19,446 bases of DNA, taken from Bacteroidota bacterium. Its GTDB lineage: Bacteria > Bacteroidota > Bacteroidia > Chitinophagales > Saprospiraceae. The translations under genes and the position numbers were made by a program. Shown here in pieces: positions 6,547-15,365 of this stretch (its first letter is position 1; each line of letters opens with the position of its first letter). The notes under the pieces are model-generated. The model saw only the letters and a program-made list of their open reading frames with translations. It ran no database searches and was not told the DNA's origin. The DNA lies in NCBI GenBank assembly GCA_008501835.1, contig QQUB01000793.1:1-19446 (forward strand), read 5' to 3'.

Positions 6547-9500
6547 TTAATGGACCAGTAATCTGGCCCTGTATATTCTGTTTTCTGATTCGGCCGTGAT
6601 AAAATAAATCCCCGGGGTTAACCTTTCATTTACTTCTATTGGACAGACCTCTTCGCCTTGTATTTTCGACTCAAAAACATTTTGTCCAGCCATATTATAG
6701 AACTCTACAATGAGCTCATTTCCTAAATCATCATCCCTAAAACCTTCCAGGTAAATGGTAGTCTCATGCATTAAAATTATTGGATTTGGATAAACCAATA
6801 AAGCAGGATACTCAGGTGGGGTGACCAGACTTGTGGTAAGAAAATTGATCGTATCACAAGTACTCGACAAACATCCGTTTGCCAAATCCTGGACCAGCAG
6901 GCAAATTGTATAATTACCAGCATCTTCAAAATAATAGACAGGATTTTGTTCTTCACTTAAGTCTCCAGTCCCAAATCCCCAGAGCCAGCTATCCGGACTT
7001 CCGGAAGATTGATCGAAAAACTGAATGCTCAAATCCGAAGCGTTGAATTCATAACTAAAGCCGGCCTCCAGGGGCAAACAAGGATCTGTAAGATCAATAT
7101 CCCAACATTGCTCATCAGAACACTGACCGGTTTCAATTTCCAGACAAATAGTATAAATTCCGATTGTGTCGTATTCAAAATACGCTATAGAATCCTGGGA
7201 AAACAGCACACCATTCAGGCTCCAGCTCCAGTTCAGGATGGAATCACTTACCATTGAACTATCAGTAAGTAAAACTTCATAGCCTGTTTGTTCATAAGAC
7301 ATATCAGCAACGCAAAAAATATCCTCCAAAACGATCAACTCACAATGGGTATCCATACATCCATCATCATTTTGTACAGTCAGGCAGATTTCATAATTGC
7401 CTGCCATTTCATATACATGACTTGCATTTTCAGTTTCTGCGGTAAAGCCATCTCCAAAATCCCAGAACCAGGATATTGCATTTTCAACTGTAGAAGTACA
7501 AAAAACCTCTTTGGTCAATAGATCTGTTTCGTAATGGAAAGAAGTCATAAAGGTCCAGCAGGGATCACTGCAATCCGGCATAATAAACAGGCTGTCCAAA
7601 AAACATTCAGGAACATCAAAATCATTTATGGAAATATTATGCTCCAGCCCATCTCCGGCCAGGTTCAGGTATAATTCGTTTTCCGGTTCCATGTATGGAA
7701 AGGGACTTCCGGAAAGTTCCTCTTCATCAATAAAGACCTGAAATCCATTCAGGCCAAGACTTTGTCCTGAAAATTTGAAAAGCATATCCAGTTCACCGTC
7801 TTCACATGGTTCCGATGCAGTTATCGTCCCGGACATCCCTTCGCCACCCGGTGCTCCATGAGGAATGCAGTAATAAGGATGTGATCCTGCGGTTGAAATG
7901 ACTACCTCAAAAACAGCTCCATTTTCCAGCAATCCACTGTTCCAGGTATCATCTCCAGAAATCGCATCCGACGTACTTGTATGAGCAATATCGCCTGTCC
8001 AGATCCATCGAACGGTATCGCCAACATCCACCTGAATTTCTTTTGGGAAAAAATCAAAATCCCTGACTTCAACGAGATGAACCTGTGCAACCTGATAGAA
8101 TATCTCGAGATTACTTAATTCACAGGGTACATCACAATTATCTGTTACAATTACCACCGTATCACTACAGGTAATTAGTTCATCATCCGTAAATACTATT
8201 TCATGAGCTTCACCGTCACCAGGTAGTTGTACTGGTACGGTAATCGTGGAGCTATCATATGGAAATGGAGCTCCAGGTAAAAGCAGATTATCAACATAAA
8301 TACTATAACCCGAGTTTCCAGGATTGCTTACACTCATTATTAAGTTATACTCAACATTTCCTTCATCATTACAACCTGAAATTTGTTCATAACCCAATTC
8401 CAATGAACACTCTTGTGTGCAATATGGAAGTTCAATGAATACCGATGCAGTGCATTCGGGAAAATCAATATCCACAATCTCGATTAGATGAGTTTCCCCT
8501 GATCCCGGTAAGGATATAACTGGAGTTACTGCATATAGAAAAGTATCCAGTGAAAATAATTCCCCATCTAAAAATACCTGGAAACCATTTCCTGTATCAC
8601 TACCTGTTGTAGTTAATGAGACCGCTACATTATTGTTTTCATCACATTCACCAACAATTTGGGCTTCAAGATCTACTATGCAATTGCCAGTTGTGTCGCA
8701 AAGTGGAATTACAATGTTGGTAGCAATATTACAATCCGGGGCTAATACATCGGCAATTTCAATCTCGTGCTGAAGTCCGTCCCCTGGCAATAGAACAGTT
8801 AAATTATTTGGATTCTGAGCAGAATATGCATAATTCCCTATTGAAGTACCATCCAACAAAACAACGTAACCCTCTTCTCCAGTTCCGGTACCGACAAACG
8901 AAACATTTAGATTGACATTACCCAAACTGTCGCATGGAGGTGGAGGCGGGAAAGCACTGATAGAGCCTGACATTCCTTGTCCACCGGGACCACCATGTGG
9001 AATACAATAATATGGATGAAACCCTTCTGTTGTAATGACAATCTCAAATTCTCCACCTTGAGTCAACAAATCACTGTTCCAGCTATCAGGACCGATTTCT
9101 GTATCAGAAGTTGTTGTATGCGCAATGTTACCTGACCAGATCCATAAAACAGTATCGCCAACCGCAATGGATAATTCACTCGGTATAAATTCAAAATCCG
9201 CTACCTCAACGATATGTTTTTGCGGGCCAACGGTCCCGGCTACTTCAGCGGTAAGGTTTGATAAACTACAGGGCTCATTACAGTCTGCAACAGTCAAAGA
9301 AACTGAAGATGAACATTGTGCATCCCCTAAATCCGTTACAGCCAGGTTGTGTTCAAGACCATCCCCTAATACCGGGAGGTTTATCGTTGTTGTACCTGTT
9401 CCGGAATAAGCAATAGTATCAATAATAATTCCATCTAACTGCAACTGGAATCCAAGATTGCTTCCCCCTCCATTATCCTCAATCACCATTTCTACATTGA

Positions 9501-11583
9501 CAAAACCATCCAGACAATCTTCAGCAGCGGTTGCTCCTAAAATAATTTGACAGGTTTGAGCATTACAATTGGCAGTAATAATATTTGTTTGGGCATTACA
9601 ATCTGGTAGATCAGCATCCCTGACCTCAATGGAATGCATTTGTCCGTCACCTGCAATAAATACCACCAATGAGGTTGATCCGTTGGCTCCATACGCAAAA
9701 TTGCCAGTGTTTATGCCGTCAACAAACAAGTCAAACCCATTATTACCCGTAATCATCTGATCGAAATTCAAATTTACAGGCACCATCCCCTCTGTACAAT
9801 CAGGAAGAACAGTAATTGAACCGGACATTCCCTGCCCTCCGGGACCACCATGTGGAATACAATAATAAGGATGAATCCCGGCTGACAGAACAGGAGATTG
9901 AAAAATCTCCCCGTTCCCCAGCAACCCACTATTCCAGCTATCTGGGCCATCGGATGCATCTGAAGTTGTGGTATGAGCAATATCGCCTGTCCACTGCCAT
10001 TCTACAATGTCTCCTGCTGCAATAGTGATATGAGCTGGATTGAACTGAAAATCCTCAACATTGACAATATGGGTTACAGAACTGCCCGTCACAGCCTGCA
10101 AGTTTGTAATTCCGCATCCCAAGGAACAGTCTGTGGTCACCAAGGATACTTCCGCAAAACAACCTTGATCCTGGATATCTTCAACGGTTAACAAGTGGGT
10201 TCCTCCATCACCTGGAACCTGAATAATCAACTGTGTCTGACCTCCCGCCTGGTACATAAAGGGGTTCCCGGTAACAGAGATTCCATCCAGAAAAACATTA
10301 AAACCGCTGGGGCCTCCATTGACCGAACTAATATCCAGCTGTACCTCAACCATGTTTTGAGGATCACAGGTCGACACTTCACTTGCAGTCACTTCCAATG
10401 CGCACTGAGGAGCCTGCCCACAATCCGGAGCATCCCAGACCCTTGATAGCATACAAGTGGGATCATCAACATCCACAATTTGAACAGTATGTGACAAACC
10501 ATCTCCCGGCAGATTAATAAAAAGGCTCTGGATGCCAGTGCCGTTGTATGCAAAAGGACTGCCAGGAACTGAAACATCATCAACTTTTACCTGATATCCT
10601 CCTGAAGAGGCCTGAGATGATTGAAATTCTATCGCCAGGTCAAAAGAATTATTTTCAGGACAATTGGCAATGATCTGTCCGGACATGCCAACACCTCCAG
10701 GTCCACCGTGAGGAATACAATAATATGGGTGAACCCCGGGATTTTGAATATTTACTGCATATTGAGCGCCTATCCCCAAAAGGCCGGAGTTCCAGGAATC
10801 ATTCCCTGATACGGCGTCCGAAGTAGTACTATGACCATCATCCTCCCAAATAAAGTTTACGATATCTCCCAAGGCCATGGTCACTTGTTGGGGAGAAAAG
10901 GAATTCCCACCCCCGGGCCCAACAATAATGGTATGGGAAGTTCCATTGGAAAAGTCCAGGGTTAAACCTGACAAAAAGCAATCCGAACTACAATCAGGCA
11001 GCATAAAAATGGTTGTAGTCTGGCAGGAAAGGATGTCTGTTGAAGTAACCACTAAAGTATGTTCCAGGCCATCCCCCGGCAAAGTTGTGGTCAATTGAAC
11101 AGGGGTTTCCTGTGATATTTCGAATGGACTTCCGCTTAAAGTTTGATTATCCAACAAGACCGATACATCACGAGCATTGTCCAGCACATCATTAATAAGG
11201 ATACTAATTTCGACATTTCCATCGGCATCACAATTTCCCAGTGAAAGATCTACATCTAACAGGCACGGTTCCAAATCAATAGTAACTGTTGTCGTTGCTG
11301 TACATCCATTTTGAGTAAGGATGGTCAAAGTTACCATGAGGTCCTCTTCATCCAGATAAGTATGGACCGGGTTTTGCAAATTTGAAGAATTTCCGTCGCC
11401 AAAATCCCAGGTCCACCCAATGACAGGATCTTCAGGCGGTGTGGTTGAATTATCCGAAAAAGTAACTGTTAAACCATTTACTGAATAGGAGAATAATGCA
11501 TCACATTGTGCAAGCAGGTTGAACAAGGGCAACAAAACAATACCACATAAAAGGGAATATCTTTTGGTAACGTTGGCAATCAT
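6547..11583 (-). CDS. Giant secreted T9SS cargo protein with four cupredoxin domains and PKD domains
   Basis: This is a 1678-residue protein. Residues 1-25 are a signal peptide (cleavage near LLAQ). A PKD domain follows (28-104, WDFGDG at 59-64). Four plastocyanin-like domains lie at about 202-308, 490-594, 772-880 and 1154-1258. Each keeps a His in (D/N)xxHxTxSD, then YYCIPHG and GMSG. The ligand sets are His251/Cys289/His292/Met300, His537/Cys575/His578/Met586, His822/Cys860/His863/Met871 and His1201/Cys1239/His1242/Met1250. The His-to-Met spacing (x7) is longer than the x4 of classical plastocyanin. Nine copies of an unrecognised domain of about 80-90 residues, marked by a GDGxxH-like motif and flanking cysteines, fill the spaces. 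PKD-like domains lie at about 1343-1424, 1425-1502 and 1503-1575. Residues 1595-1678 are a type IX sorting domain (VYPNP, NMAGQ, LTPGIYF). It is probably exported to the cell surface. Copper or electron-transfer function is inferred from the ligands. Confidence 0.92.
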   Translation of the reverse strand: MIANVTKRYSLLCGIVLLPLFNLLAQCDALFSYSVNGLTVTFSDNSTTPPEDPVIGWTWDFGDGNSSNLQNPVHTYLDEEDLMVTLTILTQNGCTATTTVTIDLEPCLLDVDLSLGNCDADGNVEISILINDVLDNARDVSVLLDNQTLSGSPFEISQETPVQLTTTLPGDGLEHTLVVTSTDILSCQTTTIFMLPDCSSDCFLSGLTLDFSNGTSHTIIVGPGGGNSFSPQQVTMALGDIVNFIWEDDGHSTTSDAVSGNDSWNSGLLGIGAQYAVNIQNPGVHPYYCIPHGGPGGVGMSGQIIANCPENNSFDLAIEFQSSQASSGGYQVKVDDVSVPGSPFAYNGTGIQSLFINLPGDGLSHTVQIVDVDDPTCMLSRVWDAPDCGQAPQCALEVTASEVSTCDPQNMVEVQLDISSVNGGPSGFNVFLDGISVTGNPFMYQAGGQTQLIIQVPGDGGTHLLTVEDIQDQGCFAEVSLVTTDCSLGCGITNLQAVTGSSVTHIVNVEDFQFNPAHITIAAGDIVEWQWTGDIAHTTTSDASDGPDSWNSGLLGNGEIFQSPVLSAGIHPYYCIPHGGPGGQGMSGSITVLPDCTEGMVPVNLNFDQMITGNNGFDLFVDGINTGNFAYGANGSTSLVVFIAGDGQMHSIEVRDADLPDCNAQTNIITANCNAQTCQIILGATAAEDCLDGFVNVEMVIEDNGGGSNLGFQLQLDGIIIDTIAYSGTGTTTINLPVLGDGLEHNLAVTDLGDAQCSSSVSLTVADCNEPCSLSNLTAEVAGTVGPQKHIVEVADFEFIPSELSIAVGDTVLWIWSGNIAHTTTSDTEIGPDSWNSDLLTQGGEFEIVITTEGFHPYYCIPHGGPGGQGMSGSISAFPPPPPCDSLGNVNLNVSFVGTGTGEEGYVVLLDGTSIGNYAYSAQNPNNLTVLLPGDGLQHEIEIADVLAPDCNIATNIVIPLCDTTGNCIVDLEAQIVGECDENNNVAVSLTTTGSDTGNGFQVFLDGELFSLDTFLYAVTPVISLPGSGETHLIEIVDIDFPECTASVFIELPYCTQECSLELGYEQISGCNDEGNVEYNLIMSVSNPGNSGYSIYVDNLLLPGAPFPYDSSTITVPVQLPGDGEAHEIVFTDDELITCSDTVVIVTDNCDVPCELSNLEIFYQVAQVHLVEVRDFDFFPKEIQVDVGDTVRWIWTGDIAHTSTSDAISGDDTWNSGLLENGAVFEVVISTAGSHPYYCIPHGAPGGEGMSGTITASEPCEDGELDMLFKFSGQSLGLNGFQVFIDEEELSGSPFPYMEPENELYLNLAGDGLEHNISINDFDVPECFLDSLFIMPDCSDPCWTFMTSFHYETDLLTKEVFCTSTVENAISWFWDFGDGFTAETENASHVYEMAGNYEICLTVQNDDGCMDTHCELIVLEDIFCVADMSYEQTGYEVLLTDSSMVSDSILNWSWSLNGVLFSQDSIAYFEYDTIGIYTICLEIETGQCSDEQCWDIDLTDPCLPLEAGFSYEFNASDLSIQFFDQSSGSPDSWLWGFGTGDLSEEQNPVYYFEDAGNYTICLLVQDLANGCLSSTCDTINFLTTSLVTPPEYPALLVYPNPIILMHETTIYLEGFRDDDLGNELIVEFYNMAGQNVFESKIQGEEVCPIEVNERLTPGIYFITAESENRIYRARLLVH

Positions 11584-11608
11584 TTTCAGGCGTTTTTTTC
11601 AATACGCC

Positions 11609-11616
11609 GAAATATA
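11609..11616 (-). promoter_or_regulatory. -7 element of the giant cupredoxin gene
   Basis: The minus strand reads TATATTTC, one base from TAnnTTTG, about 26 nt upstream of the ATG at 11583. No TTG is visible at the -33 distance; its place is taken by the proximal AACGAGATT site. This fits a promoter that needs an activator. Confidence 0.45.
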
Positions 11617-11631
11617 CTGCAATGTGATAAA

Positions 11632-11682
11632 AACGAGATTGGAAAATTACTGAACGGGAATTATTAACTACCGAACGAGATT
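11632..11682 (-). promoter_or_regulatory. Three tandem 21-bp-period sites, candidate LytTR operator
   Basis: On the plus strand AACGAGATT (11632), AACGGGAAT (11653) and AACGAGATT (11674) are each spaced by 21 bp, two helical turns. The last two extend to TAC(T/C)GAACG. LytTR-family regulators bind pairs of about 9-bp direct repeats separated by 12-13 bp, which gives this same period. The third copy overlaps the stop codon of the LytTR gene itself. In transcription orientation the core reads AWTCYCGTT, somewhat like the CCGTTC core known for AlgR. Operator function is inferred. Confidence 0.5.
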
Positions 11683-12430
11683 ATTCCCCTGTGAGCCATT
11701 TTTTGAAATAAGGGGAACGTTCTGTACTTACAATGGTATCCTCCTCACAGGGAGGGGTCAGCATAACTTTTACTCTCGATTTGGAATAAGCGTACATCTC
11801 ATCAATAGCTTCTATGCCAACGATAAACTGGCGGTTGATCCGAAAATACTTACTGCCATCCAGTAATTCCTCTAATTTTTCAAGAGAGTGATCAAGTGGA
11901 AAACGCTTACCTTTTTTGGTGACAATAAATGTAATTTTATCTCTTGTATAAAAATAGGCTGCCTCATTCATTTCAACGACTTTAATCTGTTGTCCAAACT
12001 TGATGAGAAACCTCCTTTCAGGGACATCTTTTCGCATTAATCTGGCGAACTCCTCATAATTAAACTCGTTCCCGGTGTTGAGTTTTTGATATTTTTCAAT
12101 TGCCCGTACCAATTCGTGGGACTTTATGGGTTTGAGCAAATAATCAAGGGCATTCACTTTAAATGCCTGAACCGCATACTGATCGAAGGCTGTAATAAAT
12201 ACAACAGGTTTGATAATATTTACAAACTTGAAAATTTCAAAGCTATTACCATCTGCAAGCTGGATATCCATAAAAATCAAATCCGGATGTTCATTCGAAG
12301 TTAACCAGTTAATGCTGCTGGTAACGCTATCCAGGGATTCTACAATTTGGATCTGAGGATCGTATTCCCTGATCAATTTTTGTAACCGGCGGGTTGCGGC
12401 TGCTTCGTCTTCAATAATGAGTACTTTCAT
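11681..12430 (-). CDS. LytTR-family response regulator
   Basis: This 249-residue protein has an N-terminal receiver domain (about 1-125). Its acidic residues are Glu7 and Asp8, the phospho-acceptor is Asp55 (FMDIQLADG), Thr80 lies in VVFITAF and Lys100 in LLKPI. The C-terminal LytTR DNA-binding domain (about 145-245) has RFLIKFGQQIKVV, AYFYTRDKITFIV, SLEKLEELL and YFRINRQFIVG. It overlaps the histidine kinase gene by 20 nt, so the two are translationally coupled and form one two-component pair. Such LytTR regulators bind tandem direct repeats upstream of target genes. Repeats with a fitting 21-bp period lie in the 97-nt gap before the giant cupredoxin gene. Its targets otherwise are unknown. 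Confidence 0.95.
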   Translation of the reverse strand: MKVLIIEDEAAATRRLQKLIREYDPQIQIVESLDSVTSSINWLTSNEHPDLIFMDIQLADGNSFEIFKFVNIIKPVVFITAFDQYAVQAFKVNALDYLLKPIKSHELVRAIEKYQKLNTGNEFNYEEFARLMRKDVPERRFLIKFGQQIKVVEMNEAAYFYTRDKITFIVTKKGKRFPLDHSLEKLEELLDGSKYFRINRQFIVGIEAIDEMYAYSKSRVKVMLTPPCEEDTIVSTERSPYFKKWLTGE

Positions 12431-15365
12431 GCGTTTTGTGTTTTAGATGTTTGCTATTTCTTTGATATGGCCGGCACCAGAACAATAAACTCTCATTTTC
12501 CTGGCCCACCAGTACTTTTTTATTGGTCAATAATGCATACCTTTTTATTATGCTCTGAAGACCAAATCCTGTTGAACGTTCGGGAGTCAATTTCTTTTGG
12601 ATTAAATTCTTCACAACTATATAGTCACCTCCATCATATTCGATACTTGCATTTAACTTTTTCGACCTTGATATGACATTGTGTTTAACAATATTCTCGA
12701 CAAGCAATTGAAGCACCATCGGCACTACCAGAATGTCGTAGTGTTTAATATTGATCTCCAATTGAAAATGGTCCTCAAACCTTTTTTCCAGCAAAAACCT
12801 ATAATTTTTTACCAATTCAACCTCCTCTTCCAAAGAAATGAAATCCTTATCCCTGTGGGTGAGTATTGACCGATAATAATCCGAAAGGTTTTCAACATAT
12901 TGTTCGGCCAGCTTTGGGTTTTCACCTATTATCGTGATCAGGGTGTTAAAATTGTTGAATAAAAAATGAGGACTGATCTGGCTCTTGAGTGTTTCAAACT
13001 GACTTTCAATCTTTTCCTTTTTAAGCAAGTTCACTTTCTGAAGTCTTCTGTCCCTGATCTTCAGGTACCAGTAAAAGAGAACTACAATTACTATACTGCA
13101 CAGAATTAAAAACCAGGCCCTTTTCCAGACAGGTTCATTTATTTTAAAGGAAAACTCTTTAAATGGTTCATTGGTAAATACCTTATTCTGAGTACTTCTT
13201 ACCCTAAACGTATATTGCCCTGGAGAGAGGTTAGAATAAGTAGCAACCTTATCCCTGGAGGTAATCATTTCCAGGTCATAACCTTCGAGCATATATTGGT
13301 ACCGAATGCTGGCAGGATCAGTAAACCACAATCCGTCATACCGAAATGTCAGGTAATTTTGTTTGTGATTCAATACGGAATCCTGGTTTTTTCGAATGGG
13401 TTCCAGGAAAACAGATACTTCTTCCAGTACGGTAAGAGGAGCCGCTCTTAATTCTTCCAAAACAGGGGCATACTTTATTATTGACTCCTGCCCTGCTACC
13501 CAGGTGAGCCCTGACGTATCCGTAGCAATTGAATTTAAATTGGGTTCAAAATTGGCCAATCCGACCTGATCATTATAATAGGTAATGGTACCGGTAGTTT
13601 CATTCAACAGGTCAATTCCTTCCGGATGAACAATGAGGATGTTGCCATTCCTGTCTGCCTCCAGACACGAAATTTCCATGTGGCGAAGTCCATCTTCTGT
13701 GGTAAAATGTACAAAATTTTCACCATCGAATTTAAATAATCCATCTCTGGCTGTACTAAACCAAATATCTCCACTAGCTCCCTGGGTAATTGAATAAACC
13801 GTTTTAAACCGCCTGTCGACAAGTTCTTCACTGGAAAGCCCCTCTGCTCCGTCCTGATAATCAAAATTCTTTATTTGGCCTTTTTCATATAGGGCAAGTC
13901 CTTTGCCATCTGTGCCAAACCATACGCGTCCTTGTTTGTCCAAAAAAACTTTGTAAATAAAATTGGTCCCCAGGGCAGAATTTTGGTTAAAATTTTTGGA
14001 ATTATAACGCCTGCTTTCAAGGATATCTTCATCATACTCAAAAGTTGTCACTCCTCCAAGACTGGCAATCCATAGCTCTCCGGGTCGTCCGTCCAAAGAG
14101 AGAATACTTCCATTTGTCAATCCGTCATTTTGTGTAAAAAGACGATATGTTCCCCTTCCCGGGTGGTAACAGTATAAGCCTTCACCGAATGTACCAATCC
14201 AGATATTTCCGAATTCATCCTCAAAAAGGCTAACGACATTAATATCGAGTGATGCAAGATGTTCCTCATATGAGGACTGAAGTCCCGGTTGGAGGCTGAA
14301 AAGACCATTTTGAGTCCCCAGCCAAACTGTGCCATCACCATCCACGATCAATGCCTGGATGTTGGGAGGAATATCCCAAACGAATTCAAACTGGCGATTG
14401 GTTTTAGTCAATTGAATCTTATTGGAAGAAATCCAGATATTTCCCTCCATATCCTTCTGAAGATCGAATATTTTGGCATTACTGAAGGAAGCATTGTCCG
14501 CAACTTCTTCAATATTACCGTTGGTGAGGTCATATACCCAAAGACCTTTATCCTCGGTGCCGATCCAAACTTCATGGTCCGGAAAAACTTCAAAACAATT
14601 GATGGCTCCCCCCTCCCAGGATACTTCCGGAACTACAATCTTTTTAATTGCCGGATCATAAAAACAAAAACCCTTTTCATAGGTGCCAATCCAGATTTTC
14701 CCACTCTTGTCCTTCTTCAAAACCTGGACAATTTCATCAGGCAAACCATCCTCTCTTGACAGGTTATTCACTTTTTTCTGACCATCAGCAAAGCTGCAAA
14801 CACTTATTCCCCCATCATTAGCGGCCCATACAAGCCCATTTTCATCGCAGGCGATGCTATAAATATCTTCTCCGGTCAATCCATCATCAGTATTAAAATT
14901 ATACACTCTGTTGTTTTCAAAAACATAAATTCCTTCCCCATAGGTCGAAAACCAAAACTGACCGTTTTTGGTAAACTCCATCCCGGTAATGGGAGCTGCC
15001 GGCAACCCTTCTTCCGGTATCCAGGCTGTCAACCCTTCGAAATTCTTGTAATAAATGGAGCCATCTTCATAACCAATCCAGATTTTGCCGCTATGATCTT
15101 CAGCAATTGCTGAAACATTATTGGATGTCGAATCATTTTTGGTGAATAATTCGTAGGACAACCCATCAAAGATAATGGGCCCCTGGGCTGATGCAAGCCA
15201 AAGATATCCTCTGCTGTCCTGAAAGATCGTGCTCAATGTCAGTTCACGAAGGGATTCATCCCTTTCAGGTTCACTGAAAAAGAAGGACTGGGAATGAAGC
15301 CATGAAGACATGACCAAAAACACCCCAAGAAAGATCCTTGCCAATGGTAACTGATTCAATATCAC
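12411..15365 (-). CDS. Periplasmic-propeller sensor histidine kinase (Reg_prop, Y_Y_Y, His_kinase)
   Basis: This is a 984-residue membrane sensor. It starts with GTG at 15365, and the sequence GTGA overlaps the stop of the upstream YceI gene by 4 nt; a signal peptide follows immediately (IFLGVFLVMSSWLHS), which supports the start. Residues of about 40-640 contain many two-component-propeller repeats of the form G(x)WxGT/W(x)A, for example GKIWIGYEDGSIY, GKIWIGTYEKGF, GNIWIGTFGEGLY and GRVWFGTDGKGL. A Y_Y_Y domain lies at about 650-745. One transmembrane helix lies at about 751-768. The LytS-type kinase core has QISPHFLFNNFN (phospho-acceptor His800), the N box LLVENIVKHN (Asn891) and a glycine box STGFGLQSI (931-939). 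Kinases with this periplasmic part often sense glycan fragments, but no PUL or SusCD genes are nearby. The signal here is unknown. It overlaps its LytTR partner by 20 nt. Confidence 0.95.
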   Translation of the reverse strand: MILNQLPLARIFLGVFLVMSSWLHSQSFFFSEPERDESLRELTLSTIFQDSRGYLWLASAQGPIIFDGLSYELFTKNDSTSNNVSAIAEDHSGKIWIGYEDGSIYYKNFEGLTAWIPEEGLPAAPITGMEFTKNGQFWFSTYGEGIYVFENNRVYNFNTDDGLTGEDIYSIACDENGLVWAANDGGISVCSFADGQKKVNNLSREDGLPDEIVQVLKKDKSGKIWIGTYEKGFCFYDPAIKKIVVPEVSWEGGAINCFEVFPDHEVWIGTEDKGLWVYDLTNGNIEEVADNASFSNAKIFDLQKDMEGNIWISSNKIQLTKTNRQFEFVWDIPPNIQALIVDGDGTVWLGTQNGLFSLQPGLQSSYEEHLASLDINVVSLFEDEFGNIWIGTFGEGLYCYHPGRGTYRLFTQNDGLTNGSILSLDGRPGELWIASLGGVTTFEYDEDILESRRYNSKNFNQNSALGTNFIYKVFLDKQGRVWFGTDGKGLALYEKGQIKNFDYQDGAEGLSSEELVDRRFKTVYSITQGASGDIWFSTARDGLFKFDGENFVHFTTEDGLRHMEISCLEADRNGNILIVHPEGIDLLNETTGTITYYNDQVGLANFEPNLNSIATDTSGLTWVAGQESIIKYAPVLEELRAAPLTVLEEVSVFLEPIRKNQDSVLNHKQNYLTFRYDGLWFTDPASIRYQYMLEGYDLEMITSRDKVATYSNLSPGQYTFRVRSTQNKVFTNEPFKEFSFKINEPVWKRAWFLILCSIVIVVLFYWYLKIRDRRLQKVNLLKKEKIESQFETLKSQISPHFLFNNFNTLITIIGENPKLAEQYVENLSDYYRSILTHRDKDFISLEEEVELVKNYRFLLEKRFEDHFQLEINIKHYDILVVPMVLQLLVENIVKHNVISRSKKLNASIEYDGGDYIVVKNLIQKKLTPERSTGFGLQSIIKRYALLTNKKVLVGQENESLLFWCRPYQRNSKHLKHKTHESTHY

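Noticed and set aside
7009..10809. Several plus-strand open frames inside the giant cupredoxin gene
   Set aside because: They are antisense to a continuous 1678-codon gene with clear domains, have no signal peptides or family features, and owe their length to the repeated sequence of that gene.
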